Of a stretch of DNA of 64,000 bases, positions 7,767 to 16,294 are shown piece after piece. The first letter of the stretch is position 1. Each line of letters begins with the position of its first letter. Made by a program: the position numbers and the translations under genes. Where the stretch lies: contig QHSU01000057.1 of NCBI GenBank assembly GCA_003220535.1, forward strand, positions 231,397 to 295,396, read 5' to 3'. The DNA comes from Candidatus Rokuibacteriota bacterium (GTDB lineage: Bacteria; Methylomirabilota; Methylomirabilia; Rokubacteriales; CSP1-6). The notes beneath the pieces were generated by a model, which saw only the letters and a list, made by a program, of their open reading frames with translations, did no database searches and was not told the DNA's origin.

Positions 7767-8882
7767 GTGGAAGCGACGCTTCGCGGCGAGTCGTTCGCGC
7801 TGAGCCTCGTCGTCATCGTCGGCTTCCTGCTCGGGTTGCGCGTGCGACATGGCGTCTGGCACCGCCGCCGGGTCGGCGAGCGCGTGCTGATCTTCGGGAA
7901 GGGCTTCCTCGGGAGCCAGGTCATCGAGGCGATCGAGGGGCAAGAGCATCGGCGATACACGATCGTCGGCGTGGTCCATGACGCCGAGAACCTCGGTCGC
8001 GTCATCGAGACGACTCGGCCGGATCGCATCGTCGTCGCGCTCGACGAGCGACGGGGATGCCTGCCGCTCTGCCGGCTCGTCGAGTCGCTGGCGCGCGGGA
8101 TCGTGGTCGAGGATGTTGCCGAGACCTACGAGCGCTTGACCGGAAAGCTCGCCCTCGAGGCGCTCTCGCCCAGCAGCGTCATCTTCTCCCGAGACTTCCG
8201 GACGTCGAGGCTCCAGCACGCGCTCGCCCGTGCCTTCAGCCTCCTCGTGTCGATGATCGGATCGATCGCTCTCGCCCCCGTCCTCGGAGCGATCGCGCTC
8301 CTGATCAAGCTCGACACCCGCGGCCCCGTGTTCTTCATCCAGGAGCGCGTGGGGTTATCGGGGTGCGCTTTCAAACTGATCAAGTTCCGGACGATGCACC
8401 CGGTCAGCCGGCCGAAGTCCGAGTGGGAGCGGGACAACTACGATCGGATCACGCGCCTCGGGCGGTGGCTCAGGCGGTTCCGGCTCGACGAGCTGCCCCA
8501 ACTCATCAACGTCCTGCGGGGAGACATGAACCTCGTAGGGCCGCGGCCCCATCCGGTGACGAATCTCGAACTGATGATCTTGGCGGCCCGCAACCTGAAC
8601 GAGCTGACGGGCGACGCGATCCCCTACTACGCGCTTCGCTGCGCGGTCCGGCCGGGCATCACCGGCTGGGCGCAGATTCGCTATGGCTACGCGAACGACA
8701 TGGACGAAGAGACGGAGAAGATGCGCTACGACCTCTACTACATCAAGCACATGTCACTGTGGCTCGATCTCCGCATCCTCTTCGACACGGTGAAGGTCGT
8801 CATCCGAGGGTGCAGGTCCGTGACCGCCGCGGCCTGGCGGGGCGCACCCGCCGCACGGCCGTCGCCCGAGGTCAATCCATGA
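7767..8882 (+). CDS. Undecaprenyl-phosphate sugar-1-phosphate transferase (polyprenyl PGT, WcaJ-like), N-terminally shortened
   Basis: I choose GTG 7767, after AGAAGG; GTG 7728 and ATG 7701 are in-frame alternatives inside yvcK. One hydrophobic stretch (ALSLVVIVGFLLGL) precedes a CoA-binding-like domain (VLIFGKGFLGSQVIEAI). Then follows a membrane helix and the catalytic sugar-transferase core: FKLIKFRTM, FRLDELPQLINVLRGDMNLVGPRP and VRPGITGWAQIRYGY. WcaJ relatives usually have four or five N-terminal helices; here nearly all are absent. It loads the first sugar phosphate on the lipid carrier at the inner membrane. The stop overlaps a 41-codon relic ORF. Confidence 0.9.
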   Translation: MEATLRGESFALSLVVIVGFLLGLRVRHGVWHRRRVGERVLIFGKGFLGSQVIEAIEGQEHRRYTIVGVVHDAENLGRVIETTRPDRIVVALDERRGCLPLCRLVESLARGIVVEDVAETYERLTGKLALEALSPSSVIFSRDFRTSRLQHALARAFSLLVSMIGSIALAPVLGAIALLIKLDTRGPVFFIQERVGLSGCAFKLIKFRTMHPVSRPKSEWERDNYDRITRLGRWLRRFRLDELPQLINVLRGDMNLVGPRPHPVTNLELMILAARNLNELTGDAIPYYALRCAVRPGITGWAQIRYGYANDMDEETEKMRYDLYYIKHMSLWLDLRILFDTVKVVIRGCRSVTAAAWRGAPAARPSPEVNP

Positions 8883-9004
8883 GCGTATGTCAGGGGGCAG
8901 CGACTCTCTTGGATCACGCGACGACGCTGAGCCAGCGGCTCGTCGTCGACACGCGGAACGCCACGTGGGGCCTCACCGCGGCGGGCCGCGTGATCAGGTT
9001 GTAG
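8879..9004 (+). pseudogene. C-terminal relic of a nucleotide-sugar dehydrogenase
   Basis: The ATGA overlap with the PGT gene opens a 41-residue ORF ending LVVDTRNATWGLTAAGRVIRL. The VVDTRNA...VxRL ending is typical of the last 30 residues of UDP-N-acetyl-hexosamine 6-dehydrogenases of the WbpA/WecC group. The catalytic and NAD-binding domains are absent. I interpret it as the end of a deleted dehydrogenase gene; the function may now be covered by the AlgD-like gene at 50880. It is not in the ORF track because it is short. Confidence 0.65.
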
Positions 9005-9008
9005 GCCC

Positions 9009-9791
9009 ATGCAAGTGCATCAGGCGTCTCTCAGCACGGTGCTCAGATACCTGGAGACGGAAGGACAGCGTCCGCTCGAGGTCCACGAAAGGGACTTCCG
9101 AAAGCTTCTCCGGCTCGTCTCGCGCTTTCACCCGCTCGGGGCGGGCACTCGCCTCCTGGAGGTGGGAATCGGCACGGGATGGTTTCTCGTGCTGTGCGCG
9201 CGAAATGGGCTGGAGTGCGTCGGGCTGGACATCAGCCCGGAGCTGATCGACTTCGTGGGGAAGCGGGCGGCGCAGAGCAGCGTGCGCCTCGACCTCCGAC
9301 TGGGAAACATCGAGGAGACCGCTCTGGACCGCGGGGCCTTCGACGTCGTCGTCGCCGAGTCGGTCTTCGAGCACGTCGAGGACTGGCGGAGGGGTCTCGC
9401 GAATGTGGCGGCGTCGCTGCGCCCCGGTGGGGTGCTCATCTTCTGCTCGACGAACCGGTTCTCGCCCTGGTCCGGCGAGTTTCCGCAGCTGCCCCTCTAC
9501 GGCTGGCTTCCGAACCGGATCCGGTACTGGCTCCGTCGGACCCTGGAAGGCCCGGACGTGATGCGTCTTGGCATCGACTTCCACCAGTTCACGTATGGGA
9601 CTGTCCGGCAGGCGCTGCAAGAGACGGGATTCTCGCGCGTCTACGACATCGCCGACCTTCTGGACCCGGAGCGCCTGAACCAGCCGACCTGGTGGAAGGT
9701 CGCGCTGCTGCGTGCGATGCGTCGGTCACCCATCGTGAAGCGCATCATGCTGACCTTCTGGCCCGCAACCGAGCTGGTCGCCGTCAAATGA
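9009..9791 (+). CDS. Class I SAM-dependent methyltransferase
   Basis: 260 residues. Motif I is LLEVGIGTGWFLVLC near residue 45, followed by GLDISPELIDF, and the post-motif region is FDVVVAESVFEHVEDW, then LRPGGVLIFCSTNRF. It resembles Methyltransf_11/25 enzymes that often methylate sugars or lipid-linked intermediates in EPS loci. The N-terminal 40 residues are helical. Its stop overlaps the flippase start by 4 nt (ATGA), indicating translational coupling. The acceptor is not determinable. Confidence 0.85.
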   Translation: MQVHQASLSTVLRYLETEGQRPLEVHERDFRKLLRLVSRFHPLGAGTRLLEVGIGTGWFLVLCARNGLECVGLDISPELIDFVGKRAAQSSVRLDLRLGNIEETALDRGAFDVVVAESVFEHVEDWRRGLANVAASLRPGGVLIFCSTNRFSPWSGEFPQLPLYGWLPNRIRYWLRRTLEGPDVMRLGIDFHQFTYGTVRQALQETGFSRVYDIADLLDPERLNQPTWWKVALLRAMRRSPIVKRIMLTFWPATELVAVK

Positions 9792-11350
9792 AGTCCACCA
9801 ACACCGCTGGACCGGCGATGGATCGCCGCTCCGCCACACCCGTGCGCGAATTGCTGGGGCCGCGCCTCCGGGAGCTGATGCAGCACACCGCCATCTACGG
9901 CCTGGGGCCCGTCCTGGGCCAGGTCGCTGCGTTCCTGTTGCTTCCTCTGTACACAAATCTTCTGTCGCCCGCCGATTACGGCGCACTCGAGATCATCCTG
10001 CTCGTCGGCACCTTCCTGAACGTCTTCTTTGGCCTCCAGACCGTCACCCAGCTCCTCCGCTTCTATCACGCGTGCGAGCGCGAGCGCGATCGTCGCGAGG
10101 TGGTCTCCACGGCGATCGTCTTCACCGGCGTCGTGACCGCGGCCGCGATCCTCCCCGCCGACATGCTGCGTGACCGCATCTCGCTCGCTTTGTTCGGGAC
10201 CGACGCGCAGGCGCCGTTGCTCCGCCTCGCCTTCTGGTCCATGGTCTCTTCCAATGTCTTCGCCACTGCGCTCGGTTATCTCCAGGCGCGGAAGATGTCG
10301 CGGGCGTTCACGCTCCTCTCGGTAGCCCAGCTCGTGTGCATCCTGTCGTTGAACCTGTTCTTCGTCGCCTGGCTGGCCCGCGGCGTGGAAGGCATCTTGC
10401 TGAGCCAGTTCCTCGTGACCGGGACCTTCGCCATCGGGCTGGCCGCCTGGGTCCTCGGGCAGACCGGGCTCGCCGTCTCGCTCGCGAGGATGCGGACGTT
10501 CCTGGCCTTCGGAGTCCCGATGATCGGCTGGTCGCTCGCGGTGTTCGCCGTGAATGCGGCCGACCGGATGGTGTTGTCGCGGGTCGGCTCACTGACGGAT
10601 GTCGGAGTCTTCTCGCTGGCCAATCGATTCGGAACGGCGCTGCTCGTGTTCATCGTGACGCCGTTCTCGTGCTTCTGGGCGGCTGAACGGTTCGCGATCG
10701 CCAAACAGCCAGACGGGAAGGAAGTCCTCGCGCGCGTCTTCACGTACTTCTTCGTGCTGCTCTGCTTCGTGGGGCTCGCCGTCAGCGTCTGGAGCGACGA
10801 TCTCGTGCGCCTGATGGCCGCGGAGCGGTTCCGGGCCGCCGCGCGGATCTGTCCGGTGCTGGTCCTCGCCTACGTCCTGTGGGGCACCTTTGACTCGTTC
10901 ATGGCGGGGATCCTGATCGACGGGCGGACGAAGGAGGTCGGGGTCTTGACGGGGGTCGCCGCCGTGCTGCACATCGCCTTGTGCGTCGGGCTGGGCGGGG
11001 CATGGTTCGCCGTCGGGGTCGCGTGGGCGAAGGTCATCACGCTGGCGGCGCTCACGATTGGCGTCTACGTCATCGCCCAGCGACGATATCCGATCGCATA
11101 CGAGCTCGGGCGGGTCGCCAAGGTTCTGGCCGTCGCGCTCGCGCTCTTCTTGGCGAGCACCTTGCTCGGTGGGCTCCCGCCGCTGCTCGGCATCGCCGTC
11201 AACGCCGTGCCGGTCATCGCGTTCCCGATCGTACTGGCCGGCGTGGGCTTTCTCGAGCCCGCCGAAAAGCGATGGATGATCGCCTGTGGCAGGGCCCTCA
11301 TCGGGCGGCTGCAGATGGTCGCGAGTACAGCGGCCGGCGATTCGCGATGA
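9788..11350 (+). CDS. Wzx-type oligosaccharide flippase (MOP superfamily)
   Basis: 520 residues from ATG 9788. The N-terminus IYGLGPVLGQVAAFLLLPLYTNLLSPADYGALEII is the standard start of the polysaccharide_synt family (quoted here only as its landmarks LGQVAAF and PADYG). About 12 to 14 hydrophobic segments run through the protein. It should flip undecaprenyl-linked repeat units across the inner membrane for Wzy polymerisation. It ends 24 nt before the convergent beta-helix gene, with no terminator visible between. The ORF-track frame start at 9179 is internal to the methyltransferase. Confidence 0.9.
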   Translation: MKSTNTAGPAMDRRSATPVRELLGPRLRELMQHTAIYGLGPVLGQVAAFLLLPLYTNLLSPADYGALEIILLVGTFLNVFFGLQTVTQLLRFYHACERERDRREVVSTAIVFTGVVTAAAILPADMLRDRISLALFGTDAQAPLLRLAFWSMVSSNVFATALGYLQARKMSRAFTLLSVAQLVCILSLNLFFVAWLARGVEGILLSQFLVTGTFAIGLAAWVLGQTGLAVSLARMRTFLAFGVPMIGWSLAVFAVNAADRMVLSRVGSLTDVGVFSLANRFGTALLVFIVTPFSCFWAAERFAIAKQPDGKEVLARVFTYFFVLLCFVGLAVSVWSDDLVRLMAAERFRAAARICPVLVLAYVLWGTFDSFMAGILIDGRTKEVGVLTGVAAVLHIALCVGLGGAWFAVGVAWAKVITLAALTIGVYVIAQRRYPIAYELGRVAKVLAVALALFLASTLLGGLPPLLGIAVNAVPVIAFPIVLAGVGFLEPAEKRWMIACGRALIGRLQMVASTAAGDSR

Positions 11351-11373
11351 CCGTTCCAGGAGATCGCAGGAGT

Positions 11374-12987
11374 CTACCGACGCCCGGAGGTCGCCGGGAG
11401 AGCGTCGATATCCGCGCCGATGTCGCGGCCGTCGGTCCCAGCCTTCTTGTATGGGCTCGACGCGGCCAGGCGATAGTTGCCTCCAGCCAAATCCACGAAG
11501 CCAACCTTGTCCAGCGAGGCGGGGAAGGAATTATTGGGCGGATAGAGCGATGGCGTGGCCCCGACCATCACGTTCATCAGAAACACCGCGCCGGGGAAGT
11601 AGGTCCTCACGGCCGCCAGTCCCTCGCCGACGCCGCTCCCGAAGACCCCGTAGCTGCCTTTGGGGCTGAGATTATTACGATAGACGAATCCGGCGTGGGG
11701 CTTCCCCTCCGCGAAGAGGACGGGACCGTCCTGGAAAGCGGTGTTGTGGTCGATCACCACGTCTGTCGTCCCCGCCCGGTAATCCAGGATCTGGAAGAGC
11801 CGTCCGTGGCCACCCCACCCGGCCCCGCTGACGTCCTCGAACAGGTTGTCCCGGATGAGGACCCGCTTCATGGTTTGGCTCGGGTTGGGATCGTCGGTCC
11901 CCAGGATGCTGATCCCCGATCCGGCGTGGCGGACGATGTTGCGGATGAACGTCACGTCCTCGATCGTGGACCAGGGAGCGCGGCCGTACTGGTTGCGGAC
12001 CGTCAACTGCACCGCGAAGCCGGCTTGGTCGGCGAGCCAGATGTTCTCCAAAACATTGCCCTGCACCAGCACCCGCCGGGCGTTTTTCAGCTCGAGGAGG
12101 TTCTTGACGCTCCACTCCGCGCCGGCATAGCTCGGATCGCCCTTCCGCCACGAGAGCGGTTTGAAGAAGTGGTTGTCTCGGATGTCGATGTCGGAGGGCA
12201 CCAGGTCGCGGATCGCGGGATCGGCGCCACCGAACATGACGTTCTCGCCCGCAGCTTCCAGATGGTTGTTGACGATCTTGAAGGGACCGGGCCCGTTCCA
12301 GCCCATGATGGCCTGGGAGTCGGCGCCGGCCTCCTTGAAATCGGCCAGGTGGGAATCGACGACCGCGAGGGACTTGCCGTTCAGCGCGACGCCCCGCCGG
12401 CTGCCTCGGACCGGATCGCCGTGCAGGTAGCAGCGATCGACGATGATGTCGTGCGGCAGCATCGCGTCGCTGGTCTCCTTCCCCGACCCGAGCTCCATCA
12501 GGCTGTAGACGAAAGCGCCGGACTCTGGTCTGACCTCGATGCCGATGAACCGGAAATGATGAGCGCCCGGCGCCGCCTGGATCACGGCGCCGGCCCCAGT
12601 GCCCGCTACCAGCTTCGGCATCACCGTGGCGTGCGCCCGGGTTGCCCGCGTGCCGGAAGGGGGCAGGCCGGTGTCGGGTGCAGCAGTGCGCACCGTGATC
12701 CAGCCCGTTCCAGTCTTCTCGGGCAGCGTGAACGGGCCCCGAAACGTCGCCCCGGCCTCGAGGGTAATCACGTCCCCGGGCTGCGCAGCGTTGAGCGCGG
12801 TCTGGACGTTGCCGCCGGCGGCGACGGCGATCGTGCGGCCGGTCGGTCGCGCATCTCGCGTGTCCACCGCCGCGCGGGGACGCTCGGGTTGGGCGGCCCA
12901 GACCGGAGCGAAAAGCAGCCACAGCCCGGCTGTCGGCAGAACGCTACTGACGAGCGTGCGATGCGCGAGCCGTCGTCCGAGTCCCAT
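11374..12987 (-). CDS. Secreted right-handed parallel beta-helix protein (copy A)
   Basis: 537 residues on the minus strand. A signal peptide spans about residues 1-31 (AGLWLLFAPVWAA). The N-terminal cap is GGNVQTALNAAQPGDVITLEAGATF, an epimerase/lyase-type beta-helix entry (seen as GGNVQTALNAAQPGD). Repeating coils follow, rich in Asn/Val ladders (IVDRCYLHG, IVNNHLEAAGENV, IRDNHFF, LIRDNLFEDV). The C-terminus is LAGGNYRLAASSPYK...DIGADIDAL. Such folds occur in polysaccharide lyases and C5-epimerases that trim EPS in the periplasm. No catalytic residues could be assigned. It interrupts the plus-strand operon and diverges from the polymerase gene. Homologous to 54239-55975 and to the pseudogene at 52230-53758. 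Confidence 0.85.
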   Translation of the reverse strand: MGLGRRLAHRTLVSSVLPTAGLWLLFAPVWAAQPERPRAAVDTRDARPTGRTIAVAAGGNVQTALNAAQPGDVITLEAGATFRGPFTLPEKTGTGWITVRTAAPDTGLPPSGTRATRAHATVMPKLVAGTGAGAVIQAAPGAHHFRFIGIEVRPESGAFVYSLMELGSGKETSDAMLPHDIIVDRCYLHGDPVRGSRRGVALNGKSLAVVDSHLADFKEAGADSQAIMGWNGPGPFKIVNNHLEAAGENVMFGGADPAIRDLVPSDIDIRDNHFFKPLSWRKGDPSYAGAEWSVKNLLELKNARRVLVQGNVLENIWLADQAGFAVQLTVRNQYGRAPWSTIEDVTFIRNIVRHAGSGISILGTDDPNPSQTMKRVLIRDNLFEDVSGAGWGGHGRLFQILDYRAGTTDVVIDHNTAFQDGPVLFAEGKPHAGFVYRNNLSPKGSYGVFGSGVGEGLAAVRTYFPGAVFLMNVMVGATPSLYPPNNSFPASLDKVGFVDLAGGNYRLAASSPYKKAGTDGRDIGADIDALPATSGRR

Positions 12988-13094
12988 GCTTCCGCAGCGT
13001 ATGCCGCACGCCTCGCCGAAATCAACTGCTGGCGGCCGTCCTGTCCGGGCAGCGTCGCCATCGCCCCGGCCTCGCGCGAGGCCGTGCGCGGGTG

Positions 13095-14417
13095 ATGGGC
13101 TTGGGCACCGCGCCGGCCGTGCGGGACACGCCCCTGTGGGCGATGCCAGCGCCGACGGGAGGGCCGGCGGCCCGTCTACCGTTCTATGCCCTCATGTTCT
13201 TCACCTTTATCGTGCTCGTCGCGCCCCAGGGCGTGCTTCCTGCGCTGGCACCCCTTCACCTCGCCCTCGTCGCGGCGACCGTCGCGGCGGCGACACACGT
13301 GGCCGACCGGCTCCGCCAGGCCTCTCCGCTGACGGTCTCGGAACCGGAGATCCGACTGGCCTTGCTGCTCTTCGGCCTCGGGACGCTGTCGGTGCCCACG
13401 TCCTACTGGATCGAGGGTAGCGTGCAGACCCTGCTGGGGCTGTTCGGGAAGTCGCTGATCGTGTTCCTGCTCCTCGCGAACATCCTGGTCACGGCCGAAC
13501 GTCTCCGCGGGATGCTCTGGCTCCTGACGCTGGGCTCCATGATCCCCGCCGCTGCGGTCGTGAAAGACTACCTCTCGGGCGACCTCGTGGGCGCACGCGT
13601 CCAGGGATACCTGAGCGCCCTCACCTCCAACCCGAACGACGTCGCGCTGACTCTGAACATCGTCATCGCCCTCGCTGTCGGGCTCGCGCTCGCAAGCCGG
13701 AGACGAGGCCACCGCGTCGCGCTGGCCACGGCGATCGCGCTCGGCGTGGCGGGGGTCGTGGTGACTTTCTCCCGGGCCGGCTTCATCTTCCTGACAACCA
13801 CGCTGCTCCTCTATCTTGGACGGCTCAAGAAGGGCCGGAGCGGGATCGTTCTCCTGCTACTCCTCCTCCTCGTCCTGACGCTGAATGTCGACGGCTTCAT
13901 CGCCCGCCTCGGGACGATCGGCGACGTGCAGACCGACGGCTCGGCCCGGGAGCGCTGGGAGACTATGGGGAAGGCCTTCTACCTCATGGCGACCCACCCG
14001 CTGACCGGCGTCGGCGTCGGCCAAAGCATCATCGCTCTGAATGACATCGGCGGTGTCCGCTGGCGTCACATCCACAATGTCTACCTCGAGATCGCGGTCG
14101 ACCTCGGAATCCCCGCGCTCCTCGTGTACCTGCTGCTCCTCTACCGCGCGCTCCGCTCCGTCGCGGAGGCGAGGCGCGCCTGGAGCGCCCACGACGTCGA
14201 CCTCTACTACCTCGCGCAAGGGCTCGAGATCAGCCTGATCGGATTCGCCGTCGCGGCGATGTTCTATCCGGTCGCCTATCACTTCTTCTTCTATTACCTG
14301 GTCGGGTTGGCGGTCGCCGTCAAAGGGCTTGGCCGGCAGGAGATCCTCGCCCACGCGGGCCACCAGCGCGCAGCCGTCGATGGACGCGCGGCGGTCGGAG
14401 ATCGGGGGCATCGCTGA
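13095..14417 (+). CDS. O-antigen polymerase/ligase family membrane protein (Wzy-like)
   Basis: About 440 residues; ATG 13095 is preferred over the adjacent GTG 13092. Roughly ten to twelve transmembrane segments are apparent (FYALMFFTFIVLVAPQGV, LALVAATVAAATHV, IALAVGLALA, FIFLTTTLLLYLG). The Wzy_C signature HIHNVYLEIAVDLGIPALLVYL lies in the large periplasmic loop region (landmark HNVYLEIAVDLG). It would polymerise repeat units or ligate the glycan. A 107-bp divergent spacer separates it from the beta-helix gene. It overlaps the amidotransferase start by 1 nt. Confidence 0.88.
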   Translation: MGLGTAPAVRDTPLWAMPAPTGGPAARLPFYALMFFTFIVLVAPQGVLPALAPLHLALVAATVAAATHVADRLRQASPLTVSEPEIRLALLLFGLGTLSVPTSYWIEGSVQTLLGLFGKSLIVFLLLANILVTAERLRGMLWLLTLGSMIPAAAVVKDYLSGDLVGARVQGYLSALTSNPNDVALTLNIVIALAVGLALASRRRGHRVALATAIALGVAGVVVTFSRAGFIFLTTTLLLYLGRLKKGRSGIVLLLLLLLVLTLNVDGFIARLGTIGDVQTDGSARERWETMGKAFYLMATHPLTGVGVGQSIIALNDIGGVRWRHIHNVYLEIAVDLGIPALLVYLLLLYRALRSVAEARRAWSAHDVDLYYLAQGLEISLIGFAVAAMFYPVAYHFFFYYLVGLAVAVKGLGRQEILAHAGHQRAAVDGRAAVGDRGHR

Positions 14418-16294
14418 TGTGTGGCATTGCCGGGATCGTGGACGTGACCGGCCGGACGCCGGTGGACGCGGACTGCCTGCGCCGGATGAACGACCGGCTC
14501 TTTCATCGAGGGCCGGATGACGCGGGTTATCTGGTCGAGGGCCGCGTGGGTCTGGCGATGCGGCGGCTCTCCATCATCGATCTGGCCACGGGGCAACAGC
14601 CGATCCACAACGAAGACAAGACATTGTCCGTGGTCTTCAACGGCGAGATTTACAACTACCGGGAGCTCAGGGCCGAGCTCCATGCGAAGGGGCATCGGTT
14701 CTCGACGACCTCGGACACCGAGATCCTCGTGCACCTGTACGAGGAGCACCGCGAGGGATGCGTCGAACGACTTCGCGGCATGTTCGCCTTCGCCATCTGG
14801 GATCGGGAGCGGCAGGCGTTGTTCCTCGGCCGCGACCGGCTGGGTGTCAAACCTCTCTACTACGCGGAGACCCCGCAGGGATTCATCTTCGCGTCCGAGC
14901 TGAAGGCGATCGCGAGCCATCCGTGGATCCCGCGACGCGTGAGCCCGGCCGGATTGGTGGCCTATCTGCAGTACGGCTATGTCCCCGAGCCGCTCAGCAT
15001 CCTCGAGGACGTCAGGAAGCTCGCGCCCGGTCACACCCTGACGGTGAAGGACGGCCAGGTCGGCTCACCGCGCCGGTACTGGGAGTCCACGAGCCTCTTT
15101 CGGACCGCGACCGGTCCTTTCCGTGATGACGCTGAGGCGGCCGAGGCGCTGTGGGCGCGCCTCGAGAGCGCGGTCCACTCGCATCTCGTCAGCGATGTGC
15201 CGGTCGGCGCGTTCCTGAGCGGCGGCGTGGACTCGAGCGCGGTCGTCGCGATCATGGCGCGGGCAGCCGGCGCGCGCGTCAAGACCTTCTCGGTCGGGTT
15301 CCGCGAAGCAGGCTACAACGAGCTTCCCTACGCGCGCCGGGTGGCGGAGTGGCTCGGGACGGAGCACCACGAGCTGCTGGTGGAGCCGCAAGATCTCGAG
15401 GTGCTCGAGGAAGTGCTGGCCGCCGTGGACGAGCCGTTCGCCGACGCGTCGGCGATCCCCACCTACCTGGTGTCCAGGCTAGCCCGGCGGCACGTCAAGG
15501 TCGTGCTGTCGGGGGACGGTGGCGACGAGCTGTTCGCGGGCTATGACCGCTATGTCGTCGACCACCGGCGACGCCACCTGGGCCGCCTCGGCGACGCTGG
15601 GCTCGGCGGGGCGCTGCGCGTCCTCAGTGGGGCTCTTCCGGAAGGAGCGCCCGGGAAGAACTACCTCTACAACCTGTCGCTGCCCCGACTGGAGCGATAC
15701 CTCGACTCCATCTCACTGTTCCCGGGGCGCGCGATCGGAGATCTTCTCGAGCCGGCGGTGGTCCGTCATCGTGAATCGTGCTTCACGACCGCCCTGACCG
15801 CCGGGAACGGCTTGGACCCGCTCTCTCGGATCCAGGATCTCGACATCAACACCTACCTCCCCGGAGACATCCTGACCAAGGTCGATCGGATGAGCATGGC
15901 GAACTCCCTCGAGGCTCGTGTGCCGCTGCTCGACCATCCGCTGGTCGAGTTCGCCTGCCGTCTCCCGGCCCGCCTCCGCCTCCGATCCGGGCAGACGAAG
16001 CACCTCCTGAAATGCGCCCTGCGGGGGCGGGTGCCTGCCGAGGTCTTGACGCGGCCCAAGCACGGATTTGGCGTGCCGTTGGAGGTCTGGTTGACGCAAC
16101 GCCTCCCCGGGTTCTTCCAGGATCATCTCGGAGACGGCCGCCGGCTTGCCAGTGTCGGGGTCAGGCCCGCATCGGTTCGGAGGCTCATCGAAGCGTTGGC
16201 GCGGTGGCATCGGCCCGAGCACTGTTACCGGCTCTGGGCACTGGTAGTACTGGACCGGGCGCTTGGCCGGCTTGGTGAGATCGGCGCCGCATGA
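14417..16294 (+). CDS. asnB: Asparagine-synthase-type amidotransferase 1
   Basis: 625 residues. It begins MCGIAGIVDVTG with the Cys2 nucleophile of class II glutamine amidotransferases. The glutaminase domain includes MRRLSIIDLATGQQPI and NGEIYNYREL. The synthetase domain has the ATP-pyrophosphatase loop SGGVDSSAVV and KVVLSGDGGDELFAGY. Similar enzymes in XrtA-type EPS operons and in O-antigen loci (WbpS-like) amidate uronic acids instead of making free asparagine. It is coupled by overlap to the polymerase upstream and to a GT4 gene downstream. Two further paralogues follow in the same locus, which favours a glycan role. Confidence 0.92.
   Translation: MCGIAGIVDVTGRTPVDADCLRRMNDRLFHRGPDDAGYLVEGRVGLAMRRLSIIDLATGQQPIHNEDKTLSVVFNGEIYNYRELRAELHAKGHRFSTTSDTEILVHLYEEHREGCVERLRGMFAFAIWDRERQALFLGRDRLGVKPLYYAETPQGFIFASELKAIASHPWIPRRVSPAGLVAYLQYGYVPEPLSILEDVRKLAPGHTLTVKDGQVGSPRRYWESTSLFRTATGPFRDDAEAAEALWARLESAVHSHLVSDVPVGAFLSGGVDSSAVVAIMARAAGARVKTFSVGFREAGYNELPYARRVAEWLGTEHHELLVEPQDLEVLEEVLAAVDEPFADASAIPTYLVSRLARRHVKVVLSGDGGDELFAGYDRYVVDHRRRHLGRLGDAGLGGALRVLSGALPEGAPGKNYLYNLSLPRLERYLDSISLFPGRAIGDLLEPAVVRHRESCFTTALTAGNGLDPLSRIQDLDINTYLPGDILTKVDRMSMANSLEARVPLLDHPLVEFACRLPARLRLRSGQTKHLLKCALRGRVPAEVLTRPKHGFGVPLEVWLTQRLPGFFQDHLGDGRRLASVGVRPASVRRLIEALARWHRPEHCYRLWALVVLDRALGRLGEIGAA

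Noticed and set aside
10981-13095. 704-residue plus-strand ORF over the beta-helix gene
   Set aside because: It is antisense to a recognisable secreted beta-helix protein with a signal peptide, and shows no domain pattern of its own.
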